A stretch of 64,000 nt of DNA, from positions 692,054,083 through 692,118,082 of the forward strand of contig NC_081412.1 in the NCBI RefSeq assembly GCF_030272615.1. The letters are read 5' to 3'. This document shows, one piece after another, positions 36,009 through 48,559 of the stretch; the stretch's first letter is position 1, and each line of letters begins with the position of its first letter. The notes below the pieces were generated by a model. It was given only the letters and a program-made list of their open reading frames with translations. It was not told the origin of the DNA and ran no database searches. Position numbers and translations under genes: made by a program. This DNA comes from Cryptomeria japonica (taxonomy: Eukaryota; Streptophyta; Pinopsida; Cupressales; Cupressaceae).

Positions 36009-38797
36009 TTATGGGTATGCCTTTTGCAATAACTGAAGATATGTATCCCAGCTAGTTTTGAAAGTATTAGAAATGGATGCTAGTCCACTTAGTAAGTGGG
36101 CAAGTGTTTCCTTCTCTTGGACATTTGCTGGTGTGGGTTTAGCTATCATGTCCATGCACTCTCTCTTATGAACACCCAATGAATCTAATCTAGGACTTAC
36201 CAATCCTCTTAGATTTCTTTCTCTTCACATGATTTTATCTCTCCTTCTCAAAAGAAAAAATTGGTTCTCCAAGGAAAAGAATTGTCCATCAATAGATGTG
36301 GTCAGTGCAGTCAATCCATCAAAAGAATTATCAATTTTAGCTATCTTATCATATAACTCCTTTAATCTTCCATCTACATTAGCTATAAGAATTTCTATGT
36401 TACAACACACTTTGTAGATATTTGTACATTGTTTTAAACTAACCTCAATAGGAATAAGTTTGTCCTCAATTTTCTTCTTCTTTGTTTCTATAATCTGATC
36501 AAAAGCTATTCTTTTAGCTGTTGTGAATTTATCCAGAGCCCATCGGTCTGCAATCTGCCTCGAAGATTGAAAATTGTTAGAGATATGCTCTGTTAGAGTC
36601 TTGAGCTTGCCTGAAGGGCTTGCTCCATCTTCAATCTGACAGTCGGGTATTAATCTGTGCAACACTGTGACCGATTGATCAATTATTCCTTTATCTGTAG
36701 TACCTTCTTTCAGTAATTTTTTAGTAGCCATCATCATCAATTTAGTTGGACTCAACTCAAAGACTGATTTCTTCGCAACCCGAGAAGTGTCAATTGCCAA
36801 AACCTTTTCTGGGGAATCAGTTTTAACTTCTGGTATGGACTCAGTTGCTTTTACCTTGTCCATCTCAACCTCTTTTGCACCGGTGGCTTTGCCACTTGGT
36901 GCAGTATCCATTACTACTGGTTGTGTCAAAATTGGAGTTGAATTGCCCAAAATACCTTTCCCCTTTGATTTGTCAGGAATGGTGGAAGTTGTTGCCCTTG
37001 CAAATTCTTCTTGAGATGTGAGAAAATCTGGGTTTTTCTGAAATAATTTGGTCCATCCCTTACTAGTCTCATTTATCACCTCATTTACTCTCCCCATCAT
37101 AAGGCTTATCTGTCAGGGTTTACTACTAAAACCTATCCTATTTGTAGTATCTATGCATCTTTTCATTTCTTCATTATTTACAACACCATGCATTTCCAAA
37201 AGTGATACTTCCTTAATCTCCCTATCTCTCTTGACAGCATCAAGTCTTCTAGCCTCAAGTTTATTATACAAGGATAAAGGTATCTCCTTCAAAATTTCAA
37301 CTAAGGCTTTCTTAGAAATGTCTATATACAACAAAATAGCCTCTTCTAATTCATTTTTCTCATTCTCTTCTAAATCTTCATAATACTTTGATACATTTTT
37401 CAATATTCCATCTTTTGTAATTTCATCAAGAAGCTCAGCATAGGTCATTGTGGTCCTACTAGTTTTAGTATCATCACCCTTCTTTTTTCTTGTGGTTGTG
37501 GATGTGACGGGTTTCCTCTTTTGCATAGGATTCCTTGCCGATGGTGGAGGTACAGTAGGCTTAGTTGCCTTTCTAACAAGTCTCCTCCTAGGCTCTGCCT
37601 TCTTCTACTCTATTGATGGTTGTACCACATTCTTCCTTTGTACCTTCCTGAATGCCAGAGGTTCATTATCCTCATAATCAAAAGTGATAGGGGAAACATG
37701 AACTTGTGGCTTCTCCACTTCTGCAGTACCAACCTCTATCGGTTTAGCTGCCTATTTGGAACCTGCACCTAGTTGAGTATCTATCTTATAAATTACATCT
37801 TGTACATATGCATACATCTTTTCTATTTTCTTCTCTCTTCTCTTCCTGTTAAAACTGGTTTTCACTTCAAGAGCCTTCTCTCCTGCTATACCAAAATGCT
37901 CTATTTTATCATCTAATGGGGCATCTAACAACATTTTTGCATAGAGTATGCTATCATCCACCTCATATCCAAGATTTGTCACCCATATTGTCCTTGGTTC
38001 AACTACTTCCATAAGAGCTTCATCAGTTTTTACCATAAAACAGATATCAGTGGAATACTTCTCCACAATGTTATTTGATATTCTCTCCCTTTGCCTCATG
38101 TTTTCTTGTAATGTCTTGAAATACCCCCAAAGTTTCTCATCTCTGTCGGTACCAATATTGGTGATTACTTCCTTGATCTGCATACCTACCGGTATGTCAT
38201 GAGCCCAATGCTTCTTGCCAAGACTAGGTAGCTCATTCAGGAAGTAAAGCATTAAACAAAAAATCAAATTTCCATATCTAAAAGTGCCTTTCTTGATTCC
38301 TTTGATCTTACCAAGGTTCAACATTAATTCACTCCTCATCCATTCACATAAATCATACTTTGCATTATTCCTCAACATCTGACATGCAGCATGAATGCAT
38401 GAACTAGCAACAAAATTCAATCGATTGGATTGAGTTACCTTATAACCTATTATCATGCTTGCAAATTTCACATCAGTGTCAGTGATTGTGCTGATCCTCA
38501 TTGATCTACTATCAGGAGTTACACCAGTGACTTTCTTGACCTCTGTGTTGGAAATTTTCTTGTCAGGTTCTTGTTTGACTTTGGGTAAGTCGGCAACTAC
38601 TTGAATAGCCTCCTTCGTGATCATGTAAGGCCTATCCAGCCAGATGAACTCGTTGTGAACCTTTCTTAGAACATATCTGATAACTTCATCCTTGAATTTT
38701 GATATGTACATAATATCAATTCACCCTAGATCCTCAATTGCTTTGTATTCCGATTTGATGGTTCTGGAGTCTCCCAGTATCATGGATTGATACATTC
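36009..38797 (-). pseudogene. Element E ORF2, main part (C-terminal ~930 codons), broken
   Basis: Continuation of the ORF2 begun at 47005 beyond the F insertion; with both pieces it is about 1,000 codons. It opens with TIKSEYKAIEDLG, an in-frame TGA and MYISKFKDEVIRYVL. Then come VHNEFIWLDRPYMITKEAIQ, DSRSMRI, MIIGYKVTQSNRLNFV, NLGKIKGIKKGTFRYGN and VEPRTIWVTNLGYEVD, the long open stretch 38711-37752. The basic region and the second helical domain follow (YAELLDEITKDGILKNVSKY, 37526-37113), then MMGRVNEVINETSKGW, an acidic linker and the coiled coil (36900-36225). The end, FKTSWDTYLQLLQKAYP (stop 36009), resembles A's C-terminus. Only a few stops interrupt it. Confidence 0.82.
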
Positions 38798-38802
38798 TTT
38801 TG

Positions 38803-39964
38803 TGTTACGCCCAATATGGAAAGCTAATGTACTGAGAGGGGAGGGGTGAATCGGTACTCCAAAAATTTTCTTTAATAAGAGCCTTACTGTTATGCATAAA
38901 CAGAATAGTGCAATAACATAAAATAAAGTTAAAACAAACAGATAACAATCATACATGATTCACTCCATAACACATATATTTTGGTTACGTAGAAACTCTT
39001 GGTTAGAGAGAAAAAATGCGATGGGGATGGCACCCACAACTTCACTACTACAATAATAAAGATGCTCAGTTAGAACTACATGTTTAGCTATTTTTGATAG
39101 ATTACCCTGTTAGGAGTAACAAGATTTGTTATATCTACCTTGCTAAAGGATTTCACAACATTATTCTGAATGCTACACCTCGTTAGAGGCTTTACAATTT
39201 ATAGACTTGGTTAGAGTCTTTTACCCTGTTAAAGGTTTCTTTTTCAACGTCACAATATTACAATAAAATCATTACAAACATCTACAACTTTACATCTGAA
39301 ATGTTATAGCAGATTCTATGTGCTCAGAATAAGATTACCTTGCTTATAGAATACCTCGGTAACCCATATAATAACTCGATAAACCCTTATGTTTACTCTG
39401 TTCTTTGACTTTTCTCTTAAAACATTCTCAGTGACCTCTGTGTCTCTGTAATAGTCTTCCTTCATACATATATGCGCACACCTTGCTCTTAATTCATGTT
39501 GTATAAATAGATCTCTTAAAATGGTGATCCAATTCATTGCTTCGATCTTACAAACAAGATTCCTCGAATGAATAACTAAACAAAATATTTAATTGGCTAG
39601 ATTGTCCTTGTAATCACACACAATCTTCTAGTGCAATTTCCAATGTAATAACAGTTAGATGTGCCTCGATTCTTGTAACATGTTTTCATATGCATGTCCA
39701 AGTTCAATGTATCTGGTAACATGTTGCACTCGATGAATATCAACTCGGTGTGTTAACTTTACTGCTCGGTATCCATAAAAAGATACTTGGTAGATGGCTT
39801 CGGTGTACACTGTGTTTTGTGACTGCTTTCTTCTTTAACTGACTAGATTGTGCATACCGACTTCTCTGTTTATACCAACTACATGATTCGGTAGTGCTAA
39901 CTGACTAGAATATATAGTATGACTTTGAATATAAAAACTAATGGCAACTTGATAAGTAGTAACA
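38803..39964 (-). repeat. 3' LTR of element F (1,162 bp)
   Basis: In element sense it starts TGTTACTACTTATCAAG at 39964 and ends CATATTGGGCGTAACA at 38803. It is very similar to 45625-46785. Mid-LTR it contains a run of CTGTTAGG / CTTGTTAAAGG-like short repeats (39060-39240) and the core motif with CGTAGAAACTC at about 38990-39040. Confidence 0.94.
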
Positions 39965-40326
39965 ATCTCCCCTTTTGACATTAGTTGAGATGTTTGACAA
40001 AAACTACTTTCAAAGTCATAACTCAAAAACCTATATACTTTGCAAAATGACTACACTTGACAATATATACAATAGTCAATGAAATAGTATATGCAGATAT
40101 ACTCCCCTTATCATTATTTTGTATATTACTCAGATTTTGCATGCTCGGTTTTGTTCTGTGCTTGTGTGCTTTGCTTGCTCTGCATGCTCTGCTCAGTATA
40201 CTCCCCTATATACAATACTCAAAACTATATTATCAAAACTGTATCACTCTCCAAATATAGTATATTACTCCCCTTATGTAGTATGATATGTAGTATTACT
40301 CCCCTTTTTTGACAAACATCAAAAAC
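39965..40326 (-). promoter_or_regulatory. Element F 3' untranslated region with serial purine tracts
   Basis: In element sense this lies between the ORF2 stop and the 3' LTR. The final polypurine tract reads ATGTCAAAAGGGGAGAT, and three more AAGGGGAGTA-like tracts lie upstream at about 40097-40107, 40201-40208, 40266-40276 and 40295-40308. A series of polypurine tracts is also seen in element B. Confidence 0.7.
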
Positions 40327-43300
40327 TTAATTTCCAGCCGGGGGTGGTAACTGATCAAAAATAGATTTATACTTGTTCCAGGCGTCAGTGAGTGCGACTA
40401 AGAGTGCATTCTTTACACTTTCCATTAAAGAATTTTGTGCTTGAATATCAGCCAATAGTGATATTAAGCCATCAAGAGTGCTTCCCTCTTGTGTAGTTGA
40501 TAGGCGTGTAGCTTGGTTAATCTTCTCTTGAACTGATGAGAGATGAGGAAGGAATAATGTTTGGAGGGTCATTATATCCATCCTGATCTTATGATCTTCA
40601 TTTCTAAGTTCTAACTATTGAGCCATGAGCTATTGAAGCTTGGTATAAAAATTCTGAACTGAATTAGGCTCGGTGGTCAACTTATTGGAGAGAACGGTGA
40701 TCTCTTTCTCAATTGCATCAACATTATTCTTGATATCTTTAATGAATAAGGAAAATGTACAAAGTTTCTAAAATAAATAAAGAATATGCTTGAGTTGAGG
40801 GGACAACTCAGCAATGAATTTGACAAGCTTTACTTTTCCTATAGCGAGAGCCTTTTGTACCTCTTCTATCATCTTTGCAGTAAGCTCTTTATCTTTTAGC
40901 TTGCTTAAGTACTCAGATGCATCAACTCCAGATGTTTCTATTTGAGTAAGGAGTTCATCCAGTTGAATGTGGATGGCTGCATTGGTTGACATTGTTGCTG
41001 AAGGTAGCATATCTGTTAGCAGTGTCTTCACCTTCTGTAGTACTTTATTCTTCTTTTGAATGGCCAATTATTTTTCTTGTTCGGCCTTTGCTTTGCATAG
41101 TTCACCGAAATCAGTAAGTGCTTTTCCTTTTAATTTTGAGATATCCACATTAGGCAACACTATCCGTTTAGTTAAATTAATTTTGAAACTATGCTTTCTC
41201 ACCTTCTTCTCTTTACCTTTGGTCAGTTGCACTAAGACAAGTGCTTGTGAGGCTTGCTGACCGTTGGTAGGTTGCTTGGTAGATGCAACATTTTGGTCGT
41301 TCCTGTAGCCGTTGTGGTGTCCTTGGGTGTCTCGATACTAGGGGTCTCAGTTGTAACATTTTTCAGTGCTTGATGGTGCTTGAGACTTCTGATCTTTAGT
41401 TGTATCTTCTGTTGCTTTAGACTTGTGACCTTCGGTGCCTTATTCTGTATCCTTAGGAGCTTTGGTAGAGACAGGTGGCTTGACCGATAGATAAGGCTGA
41501 ACTTGTTCTAAGACAGATTCACTAGATACAAGTTTTGCATAGGTAGTGCCTTCTATCATTTCCTACTCCAGTGCTTCTACATCCATGACATCTTCATCAA
41601 TTTGAATAGTGTCAGCCGAGTCTTGCTTGGTAGCATTAGGACCTTGCTCGGTGACATCAGGATCATGCTCGGTGACATCAACAATTTCAATTTGAGATTG
41701 TTCACCGACATCCTTTCGTTTGAAGATATCCAGCCATTCGTCTTTTGTCTCATTTTCTACATCGATGTATAGCCCATTCATCAATTTTAAGGCTCTCTGT
41801 TTGACAAGAAATTTAGAATTGTTTGTTGTCAAATGTTCCTTTATTTCTACTACAGACATATCAGGAAATAGATGGGCTAGAATTCTCTCTCTTATTTGTT
41901 TCTTTGATTCCATTGCATATTTCCATCTGTTATCAATGTGTAAGTATAATTCACTCGGAAGTGACTTTACTAGTTCTAATGGAGCTAGCCGAAACTTTAG
42001 AAGTGTGCAGATGACAAATTCTTCAATTTGTCGCTTCTCATCATTATTCCTAGTCTCATACTTGACATATCTAAATCTTGCAAATCCACCATATTCTTTA
42101 AGATTGGCACAAAAGTTTTCAACACTATGAATATTTACCTTCTTGCTTTTTACAATCTGAAATTTGTTTGCATCATCAGATTCTGTATCACTAGACTCTT
42201 TTGCCAAAATGAGTCTTCGAGTAGATTTCTTGTAGGTTTTGGTTACCTTGGGAATAGTAACACTCTTTTGTTTCTTACTCGGTGATGCAGCTAATGCTCT
42301 AGTGTTGGGTCTCTTTGTTGGTGGAGTTGTTAGGGCCTTTGTAATGTCTCGTTTTTTTCTTTTCAAAACTTTACCCTTAGGCAACTTGGTACTTAATGTT
42401 ATTGCTGCCTCTTGAGCTTCTAATTCCTCTTCGGTAATGGCAAGAGTGACTTTGACAGGTGTAGAGGAGGATTCTTCTCTGAATTTCTCAAATAAAACCT
42501 TTATCATCTTGGTAGCCTTTCTTGTAGCTTTAGGTACTACAATGCTCATTTTCACCTTTTCTTTAACTTCTTCATAAGTTCCATATCTTAGTTTGGTAGC
42601 ATGCCTTGGCAATGAAAGATAGGTATCAATTTGTTGTTGTGTAATATCATAGTCAATCTCATAACCCATTGGTGGCAAGGATTGAGTCCTTGGTTCAACA
42701 GCATTCATATAACAGTAATCGGTGTCTACCTCAAAACATATATCATCCTTATATCTTTCTACCAGCTGTGGTGGAATCCTGTACATATTGTGCATCTTCT
42801 CTTGAAATTTGCTGAAATAGTCATCCATGATATCATTAAAATTATCTCCCATTTCTTGATAAAATCATTGATTTGATGGGTGATAGGTCGGTGTAGCTCC
42901 CAAACTACTTTACCGACTGAGGGAAAGAACTTCTCAAAGTAGAAAAACATGCATACAAGAAGTGAACCAAACTTCAGTGTGTTTGCCGAGTTGTTCTTCT
43001 TCGGCTTCCTTATTGTGTTCAGGTTCTCAAACAAGTTCTTTAGTAGCACTTCACATAAGTCTACTTTCATTCCCTTTTTCACTATTTTGTAGGCTACGTC
43101 AACTGCTGCACATGGTACACTGTTTTCCCTTGCTGATTGGAAGAAACAGTAACCAATTACTCTAATTGCAAACATAAGTTTTGCATCAGTGACATTGTTC
43201 AATTTCAGTCATCGATAATCAGATTCTACTCTAGTTAGATTGATTAATTCCTTCTATGATATCATTTTCTGTTCTCGTGCATGATCACAGATAGGATACC

Positions 43301-43708
43301 CGGTGATCACATGAATGATTTCCTTAGTGATTTTGAATGGTTGCTCCTCTAGCCACATAAAATCATCATGGACTCTGCTTAAAAAAGACTTAACCCATTG
43401 GGGTTTGAAAACACGGGGATAGGCTAGGGCCTCAGTTAATCCCTTGATTTTGATATGCTCATACTTGCTATCCATTTTGCCATCGGTACAAAGTTCATCA
43501 TATGTGTCATTAATCTCAACATGACCGACTTCTTCAACACGACATTCGGTGAAGAATCTAACATCTTCGACTAACAAGACTCAATCAGGGATGAGTGAGA
43601 ATGTAGTTTTGTCATCCGGTTCAAAGGTGACTTTAGAGTCAAAGAGTACTTCAGCGAGGGCTTCTCCACATTCTTGACAACTAAGGGATCTTGGATCTTG
43701 GGCGCCAT
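40327..43708 (-). pseudogene. Element F ORF2: large uncharacterised protein, frameshifted
   Basis: About 1,127 codons from ATG 43708 (MAPKIQDPLVVKNVEKP) to the stop at 40327, the same length as C's ORF2. An early frameshift near 43570 joins to LVEDVRFFTECRVEEVG. Then follow VHDDFMWLEEQPFKITKEI, FAIRVIGYCFFQSARENSV and the long open piece 42852-41563. The latter holds VEPRTQSLPPMGYEIDYDI, a very basic Thr/Lys region (about 42400-42200), the helical domain (SLPSELYLHIDNRWKYAM, LKLMNGLYIDVENETKDEW) and an acidic, repetitive tail of VTEHDPDVTEQGPNATKQ type. The coiled-coil C-terminus lies at 41067-40327 and ends near DAWNKYKSIFDQL. The function is unknown; conservation with three diverged elements shows it is a real gene family. 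Confidence 0.8.
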
Positions 43709-44169
43709 TGAAGATTTCAAGTAAAAACTTAGCAAACTATCCTTAGGGTTTGATGGTTTACAAACGACTGATGCTTCACACTCGGTAGATAATAGCAATT
43801 TGACAAGATTGGAAACCAACTTAACAGTGTGATGAGATTTGATGTAAATACCTTGAAATTCGCTCTGAATGAAGTTTGATCGCCTTGATTCACTCTGCTT
43901 TCTCGAAAACTTGGTGAATGAGAATGACCGCGAAAATACCTTTAAGTACACAAAATACCTTATCGGGCTCCGTGTGGGTTAGGTCAAAACATTAAATGCA
44001 CTTACTGATTTACTCCTTTTTTTGTTTTAACCAAGTAACCAAATTTCCTTCATTTACTGACTTGACAGGGTTCCTATAAAGTACTTTTGATGGAATTTCA
44101 AACTTACTAATGTATCTTAACTATGCAGATTTTGAATTTTGTACATAATAGAATAGGAACTGTTATGAT

Positions 44170-45562
44170 TTATCCTTTAGAGAATGTAGTCCCTTCATAT
44201 CTTTTCTGATTAATTTGGAGTAGGTGAGCTAACTTGGTAGGTAAGGTGCATTCTTCATCTGACATGATTTCCTTCCTTTTCCAAATCATCTTAAATTTTT
44301 CTTTTATCTCTTCAGTGTCTTTTCTAGGTTGATCTCTGCAATCTCTAGCTAAATGTCCATCTTTGTGACAATGAAAACATGTCATACCAGGATTTCTCCA
44401 TGATCTTCGGTTGTTCATTCCAAACCTTATAAAGCAGTTGGCATTAATATGTCCATATCTTCCACAACATTCACACCATATCCTTGTATTGTAATCCCAT
44501 GGTATTGCTACATATTGTCGGTAAGGATTTGTGTGAGTTTGGTAACCTCTAGTGTTTGCTCGATCTGGACACCATATGTGATTCTTTTGCTTAGACCAGC
44601 ACTTCTCAGTACTATGTCCATATCTATTGCAATTTCTACAAAACCCTTTGAATTTTGCCTTCTGATAGTTGTTAATAGACTTTGTCCTACATTGATTAGA
44701 TGTGTGACCCATATTTATTGCAATTGTAACAATACTCATTTGACTTAGAGATAGTCAGTTGCTTACCTTTTCTGATCTGGCATATGTTGGCAGTATGACC
44801 TTGATTTCCACAGTAGTAGCAAATAGGCTTCTTCCTTTTTATGTTATTCCTATTTCCAGCTTGCTTTGATGATTCTCCTCTCTCGGTAGTATGAATTCCT
44901 TTCTTAGTAGAGTCTTCTCCTTTGTAACCGAGTCCTACATCTTTGTTGGGTCTTCTTGTATTCAGTTTCTCATCCAACATCTTTGATGCATCATAACTCT
45001 TCTCCAATGTTTCTCTGTATTTCTTCTCTGTTTCAGGTTCATTGATCAGTCTTGATACTCCAAGTTTCAATGCTTGATTCTCATCATTCTTCAGAATTGC
45101 TTCATGATGTGCATAACCTAGTTGATCTATCATATTTTGTTGAATCCCAGTTAACCTTATGATTTCACCATTCTTATCAGATACTAAGACTTCAAGTTGT
45201 TGTTTCTCTCTTTCTAGATCTCTTTCTTTATCCTCAACTATCCTCAATGCATCTAGATTTTCAGTCATCTATGTACTAAAATGTTCATGTTCTCTTTTCA
45301 TTACTTTTAGTTGATCAGCCATTACTTTGTTCTTTTCTTTCAATACTCCAATCATTTCTTCAGTTTCTTCAGATATACTATTCTCAGATGATGTCTCAAT
45401 TTGTTTCACTAACTCTTGAGAATCCTGCAAGTCATCAGATAATCTTCTTCTTACTTTCAGAGATTTTTGCATTTGCCTTGGCATGTCTGCAATTACTTGA
45501 TTTGCATGATCCAGCTCTTCTTGCAGATATAAAATCCTTCGAGATTGTTTATAGCCTTCCAT
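44170..45562 (-). pseudogene. Element F ORF1: coiled-coil protein with five zinc knuckles
   Basis: About 464 codons from ATG 45562 (MEGYKQSRRILYLQEELDHA) to the stop at 44170. The coiled coil covers residues about 1-190, with one stop at 45269. Five CCHC knuckles follow: CYYCGNQGHTANIC, CYNCNKYG with a frameshift before HTSNQC (about 44700-44740), CRNCNRYGHSTEKC, CECCGRYGHINANC and CFHCHKDGHLARDC. All zinc ligands are intact. The spacers contain Tyr/Arg-rich stretches. One more knuckle than in C and E suggests knuckle duplication. Probably an RNA-binding, particle-forming protein. Only one stop and one frameshift separate this copy from a full frame. Confidence 0.85.
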
Positions 45563-45624
45563 TGATAAGATCTTTCTCTTTAGGTAGTTAAACCCTTTTC
45601 CAAGATAGAATCTCTAATACCAAT

Positions 45625-46785
45625 TGTTAGGCCCAATATGGAAAGCTAATGTACTAAGAGGGGAGGGGTGAATCAGTACTCCAAAACCTTTCTTTAATAA
45701 TAACCTTACTGTTATGCATAAACAAAATAGTGTAGTAACATAGAATAAAGTTAAAACAAACAGATAACAATCATACATGATTCACTCCATAACACATATA
45801 TTTTGGTTACGTAGAAACTCTTGGTTAGAGAGAAAAACTACGGTGGGGATGGCACCCATAACTTCACTATTGCGATAATAAAGATGCTCGGTTAGAGCTA
45901 CATGTTTAGCTATTTCTGATAGCTTACCTTGTTAGGAGTAACAAGATCTATTAGATCTACCTTGCTAAAGGATTTCACAACATTATTTTGAATGCTGCAC
46001 CTAGTTAGAGGCTTTACAATTTATAGACTTGGTTAGAGTCTTTTACCCTGTTAAAGGTTTCTTTTTCAACTTCACAATATTACAATAAAATCATTACAAA
46101 CATCTGCAATTGACATTTGAAATGTTATTGCAGATTCTATGTGCTCAGAATAAGATTACCTTGCTTATAGCATGCCTTGGTAACCCATATAATAACTCGG
46201 TAAACCCTTATGTTTACTCTATTCTTTGACTATTCTCTGAAAACCTTCTTGGTGACCTCTGTGTCTCTGTAACAGTCTTCCTTCATACATATATGCGCAC
46301 ACCTTTCTCTGAATTCATGTTTTATAAATAGATCTCTTAAAACGGTGATCCAATTCATTGCTTCGATCTTACAAACAAGATTGCTCGAATGAATAACTAA
46401 ACAAAATATTTCATTGGTTAGATTGTCCTTGTAATCACACACAATCTTCTAGTGCAATTTCCAATGCAATAACAATTAGATGTGCCTCGATTCTTGTAAC
46501 ACATTTTCATATGCATGTCTAGGTTCAATGTATCTGGTAACACATTTCACTCGGTGAATATCAACTCGGTGTGTTAACTTTACTGCTTGGTAGCCATAAA
46601 AAGATACTCGGTAGACGGCTTCGGTGTACACTATGTTCTGTGACTGCTTTCTTCTTTAACCGACTAGACTGTGCATACCGACTTCTCTATTTATACCGAC
46701 TGCATGATTCGGTAGTGCTAACCGACTAGAATATATAGTATGACTTTGAATATAAAAACTAATGGCAACTTGATAAGTAGTAACA
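45625..46785 (-). repeat. 5' LTR of element F (1,161 bp)
   Basis: It matches 38803-39964 almost base for base with scattered substitutions and is followed (in element sense) by the PBS ATTGGTATTAGAGATTC. The 46786-46790 TTTTG duplication lies at its upstream end. Confidence 0.94.
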
Positions 46786-46790
46786 TTTTG

Positions 46791-47005
46791 ATGTCTTATG
46801 TGCCCAAATCCTCTAGGGTGTAGTGAATGTATGCCCTCACATCTTCAACATAAATTACGCTATCAGGAACCCTAGAAAATGCTCTCGTAGAGTCTTCCTT
46901 TTTAGCAATTTCAGGAACCTCCTTAAATACAAGCCTTAACCTATCCTTGACTTCGACAATGGTGGGATTTGCAATGAATGTAGGAGTTGAGGATCCAGAT
47001 GCCAT
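46791..47005 (-). pseudogene. Element E ORF2, N-terminal part
   Basis: The ATG at 47005 opens MASGSSTPTFIANPTIVEVK, closely matching C's MASSSTPKCIANPTIVENVK, and continues to DVRAYIHYTLEDLGT before a TAA. Element F lies directly behind. The codons across the CAAAA target join the piece at 38797 in the same frame, so F hit an ORF2 coding frame. AAGGTATTT (47012-47020) lies 7 bp upstream of the start codon. Confidence 0.85.
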
Positions 47006-47369
47006 TTCAAAAAATACCTTAAAGTGAACATCGATGGAAGATTGAGTGCTTCAGATAACTACTCAAAATCCTTTCACAATCCTTTTTCTTTCTCTTAATT
47101 CACCTGAAATTTGCCTTTTCTTCGCTCTGAATGCTTGAATGCTCGGTGAGTGAAAATAAATTCACTTACCCCTTTTGTCAATGAATAAAACCCTAATATT
47201 TCTCTGTAATAAATGCTTTGCTAACAACCCTACGCATGTTGGTTTCACAGTCTTGTGCCAGGTGAACCTTCATCAATGATGAAGACAACTCTCTAGATCT
47301 CTTCCAGATCTCCTCAGGGGTAATATATAGGATTTGGCAATGACTTTTCCAACCCCTAAGTCTTATGCC
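47006..47369 (-). promoter_or_regulatory. Element E leader between ORF1 and ORF2
   Basis: About 360 bp without an ORF. In element sense it holds ATATTAGGGTTTTATTC (a TAGGGTTT word, as in plant telo-box promoter elements), then CACTCACCGAGCATTCAA and, next to the start codon, AAGGTATTT. Element A's leader has GTTAGGGTTTGCG and the same AAAGGTATTT. The spacer could drive or process a separate ORF2 message; that is inference. Confidence 0.45.
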
Positions 47370-48485
47370 TTAGTTACCGATGGAATTTCCTGCCAGTAGA
47401 GTTACCGGTGTAGATCCATCTCCACTTGGTTCTTCAGACTTTCTAACCCATCTATTAGTGTGATCTTGTTGTATTTTATCTACCTTCTGATTTCCTTTCT
47501 CATTATCTTTATCATTTCTAACTAGATGAGTCTTGCTTTTGCAGTATTTAGCAATATGACATTTTTTGTTGCATGCATAACATGTAACATTGTTCTTCTG
47601 AGTTGCTTTGACAAATCCGGTGTCATTCCTTGACCTACAATGATTAGCAAAATTCTCAAACTTTCCATACGCATGACATTTAACATTCATTCTACAATCT
47701 TTTGGTCTATGACCATATTTCTTGCAATTTGTGCATTGACCGGGCACAAAATTGTAGTTTTGATTTGCTTTATTTCTACATTGTTTAGCCATATGCCCAA
47801 ATTTACTACAAACAAAACATCTACCATTGAATTTATAAGCATTAATTTGCCTTATTGGTTTCCTCTATTCTGATGAGTTTTGCATACCAGTTGTTTGATC
47901 TTCATTTGCAGTACCGGAGCATTCACCTTGTACAAATCCAAGTCCTCTAGAATCATCAATATGTCTTTGTCTTTTCAATAAGTCATCCAACTATGCAGCA
48001 CTGATCCTAAACTTTTCTTTATACTCACTTGTAGTAGTCAGATCATGTCTTAGAGTACTTATTTGTCTTTCAAGTTCTTGTTCATTGTTCCGGGAGTGTG
48101 CCAAATCAGTTCTCAACAAATTATTCTCATGAGTCAATCTGCCACATTCATCAAATTTGTTCTTTAGAGATATAACAAGATTATCTTCCTTCTTCTTTCT
48201 ATCCTCAATATCTTTTGATAACCTCATAGTCAGATCTTGCATTTCATTCTTCATGAGCATGTTTTCTTGACTTAGTTTCTGACATTGTTCCTTAAGAGCA
48301 TTCTTCTCCTCATCATCCAGTTTTTGCAAAAGTTCTTTTCTCTTGGGTTGAGCTGATGATAACCTTTCTTGTAGGATAAGAATGAACTCATTTGCAGAAT
48401 TCAATTCTTCTTGCAATTTCAAGTTCTTTATCCTTTTAGTATCATAATCATCAAGAGCCATCTCAAGTTGCTTCTCCATAGCCAT
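47370..48485 (-). pseudogene. Element E ORF1: coiled-coil protein with four zinc knuckles, about two stops
   Basis: 372 codons from ATG 48485 (MAMEKQLEMALDDYDTKRIK) to the stop at 47370, all in one frame. The coiled coil spans residues about 1-165 and is uninterrupted (QLERQISTLRHDLTTTSEY near its end). A stop follows at about 47988 and another near 47868. Knuckles: CFVCSKFGHMAKQC (intact), CTNCKKYGHRPKDC (intact), CHAYGKFENFANHC (second Cys and the His lost) and CYACNKKCHIAKYC (Gly to Cys, ligands intact). The C-terminus ends LLAGNSIGN. The ATG I chose aligns with C's ORF1 start; the frame is open up to the LTR edge, so a start upstream is possible but less likely. Confidence 0.87.
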
Positions 48486-48559
48486 GTTCAAAGATTTCGG
48501 TTTCAGGATCTTCCTCAAGCTGTTAAACTTCTTCTGAGTTACCAAGCTTTGATACCAAT

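Larger units (their letters stand above)
38803..46785 (-). mobile_element. Element F: pol-less LTR retroelement inserted in E's ORF2
   Basis: 7,983 bp on the minus strand, flanked by a perfect TTTTG duplication (38798-38802 and 46786-46790). The LTRs are almost equal in length: 38803-39964 (1,162 bp) and 45625-46785 (1,161 bp). The PBS is ATTGGTATTAGAG and the polypurine tract GTCAAAAGGGGAGAT. Inside are ORF1 (45562-44170, five knuckles) and ORF2 (43708-40327). Its LTR start (TGTTACTACTTATC) is unlike those of A, C and E, so it is the most divergent member, yet it has the same two genes and no pol. Confidence 0.94.
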
